Origin: JAHRAH01 sp051009015
GTDB lineage: Bacteria; Pseudomonadota; Gammaproteobacteria; Tethybacterales; Persebacteraceae
Length of the DNA: 24,431 nt
Assembly: GCA_051009015.1 (NCBI GenBank)
Contig: JBPCWZ010000127.1
Coordinates: 1-24,431, forward strand
Direction: 5' to 3'
Below, piece after piece: positions 15,290 through 22,438 of the stretch. The translations under genes and the position numbers were made by a program. The notes beneath the pieces were generated by a model. That model was not told the origin of the DNA, ran no database searches, and saw only the letters and a list, made by a program, of their open reading frames with translations. The number at the start of each line of letters is the position of its first letter. Position 1 is the stretch's first letter.

Positions 15290-17021
15290 TGCCATCCTCC
15301 CCCTGATTATTCCCCTGATTCTCCCCCTGCTTTTCGCCGTAAGGGGCGATGCCATTAATGACAAGGGCGCGGCGCATAATGTCGCTGAAAACCGGCGCCG
15401 CCGAAGTGCCGCCGCTCTCGCCGTTTTTGCGCGGTTCATCAACCATCACGGCAATGACATAACGCGGCTTTGCCGCCGGCGCCATGCCGACAAAAAACGC
15501 CCGCTTAAGCGTGTCGCTGTATGCGCCATTGACAAACTTTTTTGCCGTGCCGGTTTTTCCCGCTATCTTATAACCCGGCACGCTTGCCATTTTTGCCGTC
15601 CCTTCGGTAACGCCGGACATAATGTTTCTGACTCTCCTCGCCGTTTGCGCCGAAAGCACCCGTTGCCGGACAACCTCGCCGCCCGGCGACAACTGCGGCT
15701 GCAACAAAAAGCCGTCCGTGGCAAAAACCGAATACGCCCGCAATAACTCCAGGAGCGTGGCATTAAAGCCGTAGCCGTAGGCGTGGGTGGCAAAATCCTC
15801 CCGCCGCCATTTGGAATAATGGCGCACCGCGCCGCCCGCTTCGCCGTGCAAGCCGAGTATCGTCTTGCCGCCGCCAAAACCGACGGCGCGCAAAAAATCA
15901 TAATAATGCTTCTCCCCTACGCGCCTCGCCAGAAGATACGCGCCGATATTGCTTGAACGCGTGAGCACTTCGGCGACGCTGACATCCTCCCTTATGTGAG
16001 AATCGCGCACGCGCAAAACGCCGACTCGCACGGCAGTCGCCGTAGGCAGTATTTCGTCTTCCTGCGCCAGTTGCAATTCCAAAGCCAAAGCGACGACAAA
16101 AGGTTTTGCCAGCGAGCCGCATTCCACCAAATCGGCGATGACGCGGTTTTTGGTAACTTCGCGCCCGCCGCGCAAATCGCCGGATTGTATGTTATTCGGG
16201 TTAAAACTCGGCGCGCTTGCCAGCGCCAGAATGTCGCCGTTTTGCGCATCCATTACCGCCGCCGAAACCGCCCGGGCATTGTGCTTGCGCAAGGCGCGCA
16301 CCGCCGCATTATACGCCGCCGCCTGCAGGCGCGAATCAATGGCAAGTTTTAATACTCCCCCGTGTTTTGCCGGACGCAAACTGAATTCCTTCACAACGCT
16401 GCCTTTGCTTGTGCGCGCGGCGTGCACTTCGCCGTCTTCGGCGCCAAGGCGCTTTGCCATCATAAACTCAACGCCCTGCCCGTAACCCTTGTCATTAACA
16501 TACCCCACAAGCGGCGCCGCCATCTCGCGCCCGGGATAAAAACGCGAACTGTCATAACTCGCAAACAAACCCTTAATATTCATCGCCCGCAACTTTGCCG
16601 CCTCAACCGGCGGCACTTTCTTTTTGAGCGAAACAAAAGCCGATGCGCCATTGATTTTTTGATAAACCGCTTCGGCGTCCAAACCCAGCACCGCCGCAAC
16701 CGCTTGCGCGATATCGCGCAAATGTCCCGGGTTTGCCTTTTGCAACAACCTCGGGTCGGCGGCGGCATGATATAAATTCGCGCTCATCGCCAGCGGCATC
16801 CCGCGCCGGTCGGTTATCGTGCCGTGGTGCGAGGGAATAACCCGCCGCATTTCGTATATCTTTTTTATCTCGCCTTGCAGTTGCGGATGCAAATCGTGCA
16901 AGCGCCAAATGCCGCCGACCATCATCACAACCGGCGCCGCCGCCAAAGCGCAAAAAAAACAAACCAGCCGCACCGCCGATATCCGCAGGCGCGGCGGGAC
17001 AAAATAACGCGGCGGCGTCAT
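15279..17021 (-). CDS. ftsI: Septal transpeptidase FtsI (PBP3)
   Basis: FtsI crosslinks septal peptidoglycan and is a class B penicillin-binding protein. One membrane anchor is seen near residues 20-38 (LVCFFCALAAAPVVMMVGG). The pedestal domain follows with ITDRRGMPLAMS and FYPGREMAAPLVGYVN. In the transpeptidase domain, the catalytic SLAK (S303, K306) is in ECGSLAKP (usually EPGSxxKP), SSN is at 356-358, and KTG starts at K489 (IAGKTGTAKK). Length 580, near E. coli PBP3 (588). The C-terminal tail is Gly/Gln/Asn-rich and encoded by an imperfect 12-bp repeat. ATG 17021 overlaps the ftsL stop as ATGA; the TTG at 17030 was not chosen. Confidence 0.96.
   Translation of the reverse strand: MTPPRYFVPPRLRISAVRLVCFFCALAAAPVVMMVGGIWRLHDLHPQLQGEIKKIYEMRRVIPSHHGTITDRRGMPLAMSANLYHAAADPRLLQKANPGHLRDIAQAVAAVLGLDAEAVYQKINGASAFVSLKKKVPPVEAAKLRAMNIKGLFASYDSSRFYPGREMAAPLVGYVNDKGYGQGVEFMMAKRLGAEDGEVHAARTSKGSVVKEFSLRPAKHGGVLKLAIDSRLQAAAYNAAVRALRKHNARAVSAAVMDAQNGDILALASAPSFNPNNIQSGDLRGGREVTKNRVIADLVECGSLAKPFVVALALELQLAQEDEILPTATAVRVGVLRVRDSHIREDVSVAEVLTRSSNIGAYLLARRVGEKHYYDFLRAVGFGGGKTILGLHGEAGGAVRHYSKWRREDFATHAYGYGFNATLLELLRAYSVFATDGFLLQPQLSPGGEVVRQRVLSAQTARRVRNIMSGVTEGTAKMASVPGYKIAGKTGTAKKFVNGAYSDTLKRAFFVGMAPAAKPRYVIAVMVDEPRKNGESGGTSAAPVFSDIMRRALVINGIAPYGEKQGENQGNNQGEDGNAV
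15296..15300 (-). promoter_or_regulatory. Ribosome binding site deciding the murE-murF start
   Basis: GGAGG on the minus strand within the last codons of ftsI lies 6 nt before ATG 15289 and 0 nt before ATG 15295. The spacing favours 15289, whose product starts MRFNAKVV. Confidence 0.7.
15300..15335. repeat. Imperfect 12-bp tandem repeat in the FtsI C-terminal tail
   Basis: CCCCTG recurs at 15300, 15312 and 15324 (plus strand), each followed by a 6-bp variable part, giving about three 12-bp units. They encode the tail GEKQGENQGNNQGED. Twelve is a multiple of three, so copy-number change would only lengthen or shorten the tail. Confidence 0.6.
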
Positions 17022-17290
17022 CGCGCCCAAAACACCAAAGTGCCGTCCGCTACCGACGGCTCGCGCATTCCCAACTGCCGCGCCGTTTGCGGCAGGTCCA
17101 TCGGGTTAAACAATGTTTGCGCTTCCAGTTTCAGGTTGCGGTTTTCGTCCAGCAGCGCGCGGTATTCCGCCCGCAAGTTATCGCGCTCAGCCATCAGCAC
17201 GCGATTTTGATGACGCTGATGCGTCATCGCCAACTGCGCTGCGGCAAAAGCCAGCGCCGCAACTATCAACAACCGCCCGCCCTTTGTCAT
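17018..17290 (-). CDS. ftsL: Cell division protein FtsL
   Basis: FtsL is a small bitopic divisome protein that pairs with FtsB and activates FtsWI. The 90-residue product has a short cytoplasmic start (MTKGGR), a membrane segment (about 7-22, LLIVAALAFAAAQLAM), then a heptad-like coiled coil (MAERDNLRAEYRALLDENRNL). It ends with IA/ARxLGMxxP-type sequence (TARQLGMREPS), typical of FtsL. Length is near E. coli's 121 minus its longer tail. ATG 17290 overlaps the rsmH stop as ATGA. Sequence is poorly conserved in the family, so position between rsmH and ftsI adds much to the call. Confidence 0.92.
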   Translation of the reverse strand: MTKGGRLLIVAALAFAAAQLAMTHQRHQNRVLMAERDNLRAEYRALLDENRNLKLEAQTLFNPMDLPQTARQLGMREPSVADGTLVFWAR

Positions 17291-18228
17291 CGCCCGCCGC
17301 CGCGTTCAAAAACCCGCAACTTCGCGCTTCGGCTGCGCGGGTTTGCCGCAACTTCCATCGCATCCGGCTTTTGCATTCCGCCAACCGCCGCCAACTCTCC
17401 CGCCGCAACTTTGCCCATGCCCGGAAAAGCGACACCGGCGGCAAAACGCTTGACCATCCGGTCTTCCAAAGAATGAAAAGCCAAAACCGCCAACCTTCCG
17501 CCGACCGCCAAAGCCCGCCGCGCCGCTTCCAAACCATCCGCCAATGATTCCAACTCGCGATTGACGGCAATGCGCAGTGCCTGAAAAACCCGGGTCGCCG
17601 GATTCAACTTGCCGCCGCCGAAAGGTTTGTGCTTGACGGTCGCGATGAACTTTGCCAGCAACAAAGTATCCGCCGGCGGCGTTTTCATTGACGCCAATGC
17701 TTTGGCGATGCGCCGGGCTTCCGGCTCTTCGCCGTAGTCGCGCAGGGTTTTCGCCAGCGATTCCACGCCGCTGTCGCGCAATAACTTTTGCGCGGTCATC
17801 TCTTCCCTTCGGTCCATGCGCATATCCAAACCCCCGGCGCGGCTGAACGAAAAGCCGCGTTCGGCATCGGCAAGTTGATAGGACGACAAACCCAGATCAA
17901 ACAAAACACCCTGCACCGAAACCGCCCCCGCTTCGGCAAGCACTTGCGTCAGATCGGCAAAGTTGCGGCGGTAGAAACAAAAGCGGGCGTCCGCCACTTC
18001 TCCCGCCCGCTTTGCCGCATCTTCGTCGCAATCCAGCGCGATTAATCTGGCATCGGCGGATATCTTTTGCAGCAACATCCTGCTATGGCCGCCGCCGCCG
18101 AATGTCGCATCAACAAAAACACCTTCGCGCCCGCCGCCGACAACGGCATCGGTCGCCGCCTCGCACATTACGGCAATATGCCCGGGCGATGCCGCCTTGC
18201 CGCCACTTGTCAAACCCGCGCCGGTCAT
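17287..18228 (-). CDS. rsmH: 16S rRNA (cytosine-1402-N4)-methyltransferase
   Basis: RsmH (MraW) methylates N4 of C1402 in 16S rRNA with S-adenosylmethionine. Visible: GHIAVMCEAATDAV, the SAM loop DATFGGGGHSRMLL, ALDCDEDAA, GVLFDLGLSSYQLADAERGF, MRMDRR, and the end-region LAFHSLEDRMVKRFA. KLRVFER stands near the C-terminus. Length 313, equal to the usual 313. ATG 18228 overlaps the mraZ stop as ATGA; the upstream ATG 18246 is possible but would overlap mraZ by 22 nt. It is the second gene of the dcw cluster as usual. Confidence 0.96.
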   Translation of the reverse strand: MTGAGLTSGGKAASPGHIAVMCEAATDAVVGGGREGVFVDATFGGGGHSRMLLQKISADARLIALDCDEDAAKRAGEVADARFCFYRRNFADLTQVLAEAGAVSVQGVLFDLGLSSYQLADAERGFSFSRAGGLDMRMDRREEMTAQKLLRDSGVESLAKTLRDYGEEPEARRIAKALASMKTPPADTLLLAKFIATVKHKPFGGGKLNPATRVFQALRIAVNRELESLADGLEAARRALAVGGRLAVLAFHSLEDRMVKRFAAGVAFPGMGKVAAGELAAVGGMQKPDAMEVAANPRSRSAKLRVFERGGGR

Positions 18229-18671
18229 ATCTTCAAATCCCGCCATAGTTGTTCCGACAAACCATCATCCTGCAAACGCGATTCCAAAACCTGATGCCGC
18301 TGCTCCCAGCGTTCTTCCGCCCAGATGCGCATGCGCCCGTTCATCACAAACAAAAGCGCATCGCGCCCGATCTGCGCCCGCGCCCGCAGGGCGTTGCTGA
18401 TTAATATCCGCCCCGCCGCATCGGGGCGCACTTCTTCGGCGCAACCGACGACTATCTCTTCAATGTGCGAGTTGAAAAACGGCAGTTGCGGCATTTGCTC
18501 AAACTGCCCGACAATGCGCTCAAAAGCCGCGCCGTCATATAACGCAAGGCAGCCGTGCGGATGCGCCGTCAGATAGGCGCTGTCCATCGCCAGCACATAG
18601 TCGCGAAAGCGGTTCGGCAATGCCAGCCGCCCCCTGTCGTCCATCCGAATTTTTGCCGAACCGCATAACAT
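18225..18671 (-). CDS. mraZ: Transcriptional regulator MraZ
   Basis: MraZ is a DNA-binding repressor of its own dcw operon in E. coli, forming a ring of AbrB-like domains. Two copies of the fold are visible: KIRMDDRGRLALPNRFRD near residues 7-24 and VRPDAAGRILISNALRARAQI in the second half, each with the DxxGR core. Length 148, near the usual 152. ATG 18671 gives the normal start (MLCGSAKIRMDDRGR, like MFRGA..); GGAGG (18688-18684) lies 12 nt upstream, a bit far. Four MraZ-type boxes lie just upstream, so autoregulation is likely. Confidence 0.96.
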   Translation of the reverse strand: MLCGSAKIRMDDRGRLALPNRFRDYVLAMDSAYLTAHPHGCLALYDGAAFERIVGQFEQMPQLPFFNSHIEEIVVGCAEEVRPDAAGRILISNALRARAQIGRDALLFVMNGRMRIWAEERWEQRHQVLESRLQDDGLSEQLWRDLKI

Positions 18672-18694
18672 ACGCAGATAAATCCTCCGCTATG

Positions 18695-18745
18695 ATTATA
18701 CGCCAAAAAAACCACTTTTTACCAATTATTCCCACTTTTCCCCAC
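18695..18745 (-). promoter_or_regulatory. dcw operon promoter with four MraZ-type boxes
   Basis: On the minus strand, GTGGG (18745-18741), GTGGG (18735-18731), TTGGT (18725-18721) and GTGGT (18715-18711) stand at exact 10-bp steps with A/T-rich 5-bp spacers. In E. coli, MraZ binds GTGGG repeats spaced by 5 bp upstream of mraZ. The -10 box TATAAT is at 18700-18695; a -35 box is weak (TTGGTA, overlapping the third box). Transcription would start near 18691-18688, giving a leader of only about 20 nt. Confidence 0.8.
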
Positions 18746-18779
18746 AACTATTTTATTTCGGCAAAAAAAAGCACAACCG

Positions 18780-19424
18780 CTATCCGCCGCCCTCGCCGCC
18801 CAAAGGCGGATAAGAATGCAAAAGCAGCATCAAGCCGATAATGGTCTTGGCATCGGTAATGGCACCGCTTGTCATCATCTTCGCCGCCCGCTCCAGCGGT
18901 ATTTTGACAATGTGCAAAAACTCGTCCGGCTCGCCCGCATGCCCGCGATAGGTCAAATCCCGGGCGATAAAAAGCCGCGCCCGCTCGTCGCTATATCCCA
19001 CGCAAACATCCAAATCGGCGGCAAAATCCCACCGCCTGGCGACATAACCCGTTTCTTCCAGCAACTCGCGCCTGGCAGCCGTCAGCGGCGCTTCGCCATC
19101 GTCCAACTTTCCGGCGGGCAACTCCCACAAATGTCGACCTGTCGCATAGCGGTATTGCCATTCCAGCAATATCGTATTGTCGTCCGTCATCGGCGCGATA
19201 ATCACCGCGCCCGGATGACGGACGACTTCGCGCCATGCCAAAGCGCCATTTGGCAGGCGCACTTGGTCTTTTTGCACCGTCAGCATATCACCGGCAAAAA
19301 CAACACCGCCGCCGACTTTGCACTCGGCATAATCCGGCAACTTGTCTTTGTCAAATCCGCCGGTTTCGTCAATCACATCCGGGTCAGCATTCCCGCTTTT
19401 GCCGTCATCATCGCCGCCGCCCAT
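18780..19424 (-). CDS. Nudix hydrolase, ADP-ribose pyrophosphatase-like
   Basis: The complete Nudix box (G-x5-E-x7-R-E-L-x-E-E-x-G) is seen at about 105-126 (GKLDDGEAPLTAARRELLEETG). Before it stands QYRYATGRHLWELPAGKLD, close to the ADP-ribose pyrophosphatase NudF, which hydrolyses ADP-ribose to AMP and ribose phosphate. Family-level call is firm; substrate is inference. Length 214 (NudF is 209). ATG 19424 directly follows the nuoN stop (TAGATG), with no clear ribosome site, so it is probably coupled to nuoN. The first 30 residues are Gly/Asp-rich and may not all be translated. The mraZ promoter lies just downstream. Confidence 0.88.
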   Translation of the reverse strand: MGGGDDDGKSGNADPDVIDETGGFDKDKLPDYAECKVGGGVVFAGDMLTVQKDQVRLPNGALAWREVVRHPGAVIIAPMTDDNTILLEWQYRYATGRHLWELPAGKLDDGEAPLTAARRELLEETGYVARRWDFAADLDVCVGYSDERARLFIARDLTYRGHAGEPDEFLHIVKIPLERAAKMMTSGAITDAKTIIGLMLLLHSYPPLGGEGGG

Positions 19425-20873
19425 CTAAAACAACCTTGCCGCACTCGCGCAAACTGCCAGCAACGGACCGGGAAACATCCCCAGCAGCAAAACCAAAGCA
19501 CCGGCGGCGGCAAGCGACAACTGCGCGGGCAATGGCAACTTCGGCAAAGTTTGCCCGCCTTGTTCCGGCGCGTCAAAATACATCAACTTCACCACGCGCA
19601 GATAATAAAACGCCCCAACCGCCGAAAGCAAAACGGCAATAACGGCAAGTGCCTGCAACTCCGCCGCCAATACCGCCTGCAAAACCGCCAACTTTGCGGC
19701 AAAACCGGCAAAAGGCGGCACGCCGGCCATGGAAAACATCAATATCAGCAAAACCGCCGCCGCCGCGCCGTTGTTTGCCGCCAGACCTTTGATATCGGCA
19801 AGTTCCGCCCGTTCGCGCCCGCCTTCGGCGAGCAAAGTCAGCGCGCCAAAGCCGCCGATGGTCATCAGCGCGTAGATGATGACATAAAAAACCGCCGCCG
19901 ATGACCCTTCGTCGCCGCCCGCCAAAATGCCGAGGATGATAAAGCCGCTGTGGGCGATGGCGGAATAGGCGAGCATTCTTTTGAGATTACTCTGGGCGAT
20001 GGCGGTAATGTTGCCGACCGCCAAAGATGCGACCGCCAAAACGGCAAGCATCTGCCGCCAATCGGCTTCCATAAGCCACAATGCTTCGGTCAATACCCGC
20101 AACATCATCGCAGTCGCCGCTATCTTCGGCGCGGCGGCGACAAACAAAACAACCGGCGCCGGTGCGCCCTGATAGACATCGGGCAGCCACATGTGAAAAG
20201 GCGCGGCGCCGAGTTTGAAAGCCAAACCGGCAAGCATAAAAACCAAACCCAGCGAAAGCGCCAAACGCGCTTCGCCGCCGTCCCGGGCGATGGCGGCGGC
20301 GATTTCGGCAATGCCCAGTTCGCCGGTCGCGCCATAGATGACCGACACGCCGTAGAGAAAAAGCCCGGAAGCCAAAGCGCCGAGGACGAAATATTTGATG
20401 GCGGATTCGGCGGCGCGCATGTTTTCGCGGTCAATGGCTATCATCGCATACAAACTCAGCGACATCAACTCCAAGCCGATATACAAGGGAAGAAGATGGG
20501 CGGCGGAAACAATCACAAGCATTCCCAGCGCGGCGGTCAGCGACAGGGCGTAATATTCGCCGCAGTTCATTTTGGCATCGGCGAGATAGCGGCGCGAGAA
20601 AAACAAACTGCCGCCGACGGCAAGCATCACCGCCGCCTTCATCAGCGCCGTCAGCGGATTTGCCATAAAAAGCCCGTTGAGCGCAAGCACCGGCGCATCG
20701 TCAAACCCGCGCCACGCGACAAAAGCGGCAACAAAACAAGCGACAACAACACCCCAATGCAAAACCCCCCGCCACCGGCGCGGCAAAAACAAATCGCCCA
20801 GCAGCGCCGCACAAGCGGCGGCAAAAACAAACACCTCGGTGTCCGCCCGCAAAAGATGAAAATCCGCGCCCAT
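19425..20873 (-). CDS. nuoN: NADH-quinone oxidoreductase subunit N
   Basis: NuoN is one of the three antiporter-like proton-pumping subunits of complex I. The protein is nearly all hydrophobic, with about 13-14 membrane segments. Markers are GLELMSLSLYAMIA with the key glutamate of helix 5, ESAIKYFVLGALASGL, AFKLGAAPFHMWLPDVYQGAP with the lysine and the PFHxWxPDVYxG motif, and NLKRMLAYSAIAHSGF. FAGFAAKLAVL is near the end. Length 482 (E. coli 485). ATG 20873 gives the N-terminus MGADFHLLRAD; TTG 20888 is upstream in frame. NuoN is normally last in the nuoA-N operon, but here a restriction-modification gene precedes it. Confidence 0.95.
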   Translation of the reverse strand: MGADFHLLRADTEVFVFAAACAALLGDLFLPRRWRGVLHWGVVVACFVAAFVAWRGFDDAPVLALNGLFMANPLTALMKAAVMLAVGGSLFFSRRYLADAKMNCGEYYALSLTAALGMLVIVSAAHLLPLYIGLELMSLSLYAMIAIDRENMRAAESAIKYFVLGALASGLFLYGVSVIYGATGELGIAEIAAAIARDGGEARLALSLGLVFMLAGLAFKLGAAPFHMWLPDVYQGAPAPVVLFVAAAPKIAATAMMLRVLTEALWLMEADWRQMLAVLAVASLAVGNITAIAQSNLKRMLAYSAIAHSGFIILGILAGGDEGSSAAVFYVIIYALMTIGGFGALTLLAEGGRERAELADIKGLAANNGAAAAVLLILMFSMAGVPPFAGFAAKLAVLQAVLAAELQALAVIAVLLSAVGAFYYLRVVKLMYFDAPEQGGQTLPKLPLPAQLSLAAAGALVLLLGMFPGPLLAVCASAARLF

Positions 20874-20888
20874 AAAACCCAAAGCCAA

Positions 20889-20917
20889 ATTATACCTTTA
20901 TGCTTGTTTTTTTGCCC
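20889..20917 (-). promoter_or_regulatory. Possible nuoN promoter
   Basis: TATAAT (20894-20889, minus strand) lies between the methyltransferase stop (20898) and ATG 20873. The -35 area at 17 bp reads GGGCAA, a poor match. If used, it would let nuoN and the Nudix gene be expressed apart from the restriction-modification genes. The leader would be under 15 nt. Confidence 0.3.
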
Positions 20918-21629
20918 GCCGGATTCTTTCTTTGGCTATGTTGTGATATTGTTTGTCAATCTCAAAGCCGATAAAAGCGCGCCCCAGTTTTTTGGCAACC
21001 GCGCCGGTCGTCCCCGAACCCATAAAAGGGTCCATAACAATATCGCCCGGGTTAGAGCCGATATTGATAATTCTTTCCATTAGCGTTTCCGGTTTTTCTG
21101 TCGGATGCTCGGTGATGTGTCGCTCGGCTTTGATATCCCACAAGTTGCGCATCTGCTTGTCGCCGTTTATCGCTTTGGCATATGCGTAATTGAAAAGATA
21201 CTTCTTGCTTTTCGCCGCAATCCATATCAATTCGGTTGATGGCGCGAGCCGGTTGCAAACGCGAATTGGCGGGGCATTGCGCTTAAACCAAATCACATCA
21301 TTAACAATCCAAAGCCCCGCCTTTTTCAGCGCGCAGCCAACAGACGGATGATTATGAAGAGTGCCGGAAATCCAAAGCGTCCCGTCATCCGCCAAAACGC
21401 GGATGCATTCCGCAATCCAGCGTTCATTAAAAGCGTCAATGTCGGCAATGGAATCCCACGCCCCTTTGTCGCAAGTGGTAAGCCGCCCACTGCGGACGGT
21501 TTGATGCCCCGCGCCCGAAAGATTATAGGGCGGGTCGGCAAAAACAAGCCGCGCGCAACCGGAGGGAATTTTTTTCATTCCCACCAAGCAGTCGCCGTTG
21601 CCAAGTTTTATTTTTGGCGCGCTTTGCAT
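20898..21629 (-). CDS. Beta-class DNA methyltransferase, likely adenine-N6 (second of two)
   Basis: Motif IV DPPY (32-35, FADPPYNLSG) comes before motif I (from D200, DPFMGSGTTGAVAKKLGR), with a recognition region between. That order marks a beta-class amino-methyltransferase, and DPPY favours N6-adenine. HPTEKPETLMERII is the usual helix before motif I. Length 243. The start overlaps the first methyltransferase by 22 nt. Together with the neighbouring endonuclease and methyltransferase it forms a restriction-modification operon; it probably protects one strand of an asymmetric site. Confidence 0.9.
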   Translation of the reverse strand: MQSAPKIKLGNGDCLVGMKKIPSGCARLVFADPPYNLSGAGHQTVRSGRLTTCDKGAWDSIADIDAFNERWIAECIRVLADDGTLWISGTLHNHPSVGCALKKAGLWIVNDVIWFKRNAPPIRVCNRLAPSTELIWIAAKSKKYLFNYAYAKAINGDKQMRNLWDIKAERHITEHPTEKPETLMERIINIGSNPGDIVMDPFMGSGTTGAVAKKLGRAFIGFEIDKQYHNIAKERIRRAKKQA

Positions 21630-22438
21630 ATTCTTTCGTTTGCCGCATTAATATAGCGGTCGTTTAATTCCATTCCAATCCATTGACGACGAAGGCGCTC
21701 GGCGACAACCGCCGTTGTACCGCTTCCCATAAACGGGTCCAAGACAATGTCGCCGTCGTTTGTTGCCGCCGTGATAAATACTTCCAACAATCTTTCCGGC
21801 TTTTGCGTGGGATGCAGGGCGCGGCGCGAATCTTCGGCGCAGATGCGCTCCTTTCCCTGCACCAAAGGCAACTCAATAAAATCCGGCATTTGTTTGTCCG
21901 AGCCGTCTTTTGCCTTTTCCGGATTCATCGCTTTCAGGGCATTATAGTTAAAAGTCCAGCCGCTCCCTTTGACAAACCAGCAAGTGTATTCGGTTGTGTG
22001 CGTAAAGAGGCGCTTGGTTATGCTCGGCATCGCGTTTGGCTTGCGCCAAACGATTATGTTTTTTTGCCGCAACCCCAACTTCTTGGCGCAAACAATAACT
22101 TCGCCGATGTTATGCATACTGCAAGCCACAAACAAACTGCCGGACGGCTTTAACACGCGATGCGCCTGTGTAATCCACTGCTCGCAAAAGCGGGCATAGC
22201 CGCTTTCGGTGAACGAGTCCCACTCCTCGTTTATTTTGTAGTATGCGCCGCCGGTTTTGTTATTCGGCAAAGCCAGCGGGCGATGCGATGCGTTATAGGG
22301 CGGGTCGGCATAAATCATGTCAATGCTTTCGCCCGACATTTCTTCGCGCATCAGGGCGATGCAGTCGCCCCGATAAATTGCACCGGAGGCAAGGTTGCCG
22401 GCATCGGTTGCCGGGCGGGTTATTGCGACTGCTTCCAT
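21608..22438 (-). CDS. Beta-class DNA methyltransferase, likely adenine-N6 (first of two)
   Basis: The frame has motif IV YADPPYNASH (D45), then WRKPNAMPS and a recognition region, then HPTQKPERLLEVFI and motif I DPFMGSGTTAVVAERL (D234). This is again the beta order, with N6-adenine expected from DPPY. Length 276. ATG 22438 overlaps the endonuclease end by 19 nt; ATG 22471 would add 11 residues and overlap by 52 nt, and neither has a clear ribosome site. It and the second methyltransferase are diverged (only the catalytic motifs look alike), so they are unlikely to be a recent duplication. Confidence 0.9.
   Translation of the reverse strand: MEAVAITRPATDAGNLASGAIYRGDCIALMREEMSGESIDMIYADPPYNASHRPLALPNNKTGGAYYKINEEWDSFTESGYARFCEQWITQAHRVLKPSGSLFVACSMHNIGEVIVCAKKLGLRQKNIIVWRKPNAMPSITKRLFTHTTEYTCWFVKGSGWTFNYNALKAMNPEKAKDGSDKQMPDFIELPLVQGKERICAEDSRRALHPTQKPERLLEVFITAATNDGDIVLDPFMGSGTTAVVAERLRRQWIGMELNDRYINAANERICKARQK

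Noticed and set aside
15290..15442. 51-codon basic N-terminal extension of the MurE-MurF protein
   Set aside because: It lies over ftsI and has no ribosome site; ATG 15289 has a well-spaced GGAGG.
18762..18800. Terminator after the Nudix gene (T8 run at about 18762-18769 on the transcribed strand)
   Set aside because: The nearest inverted repeat (GGCGGAT at the gene end) is more than 10 nt from the T-run, so the spacing does not fit an intrinsic terminator.
19388..19400. Third copy of the ATTCCCGC repeat inside the Nudix gene
   Set aside because: Only the left arm (ATTCCCGCTTTT) matches; the right arm is missing. It may be chance or a decayed copy.
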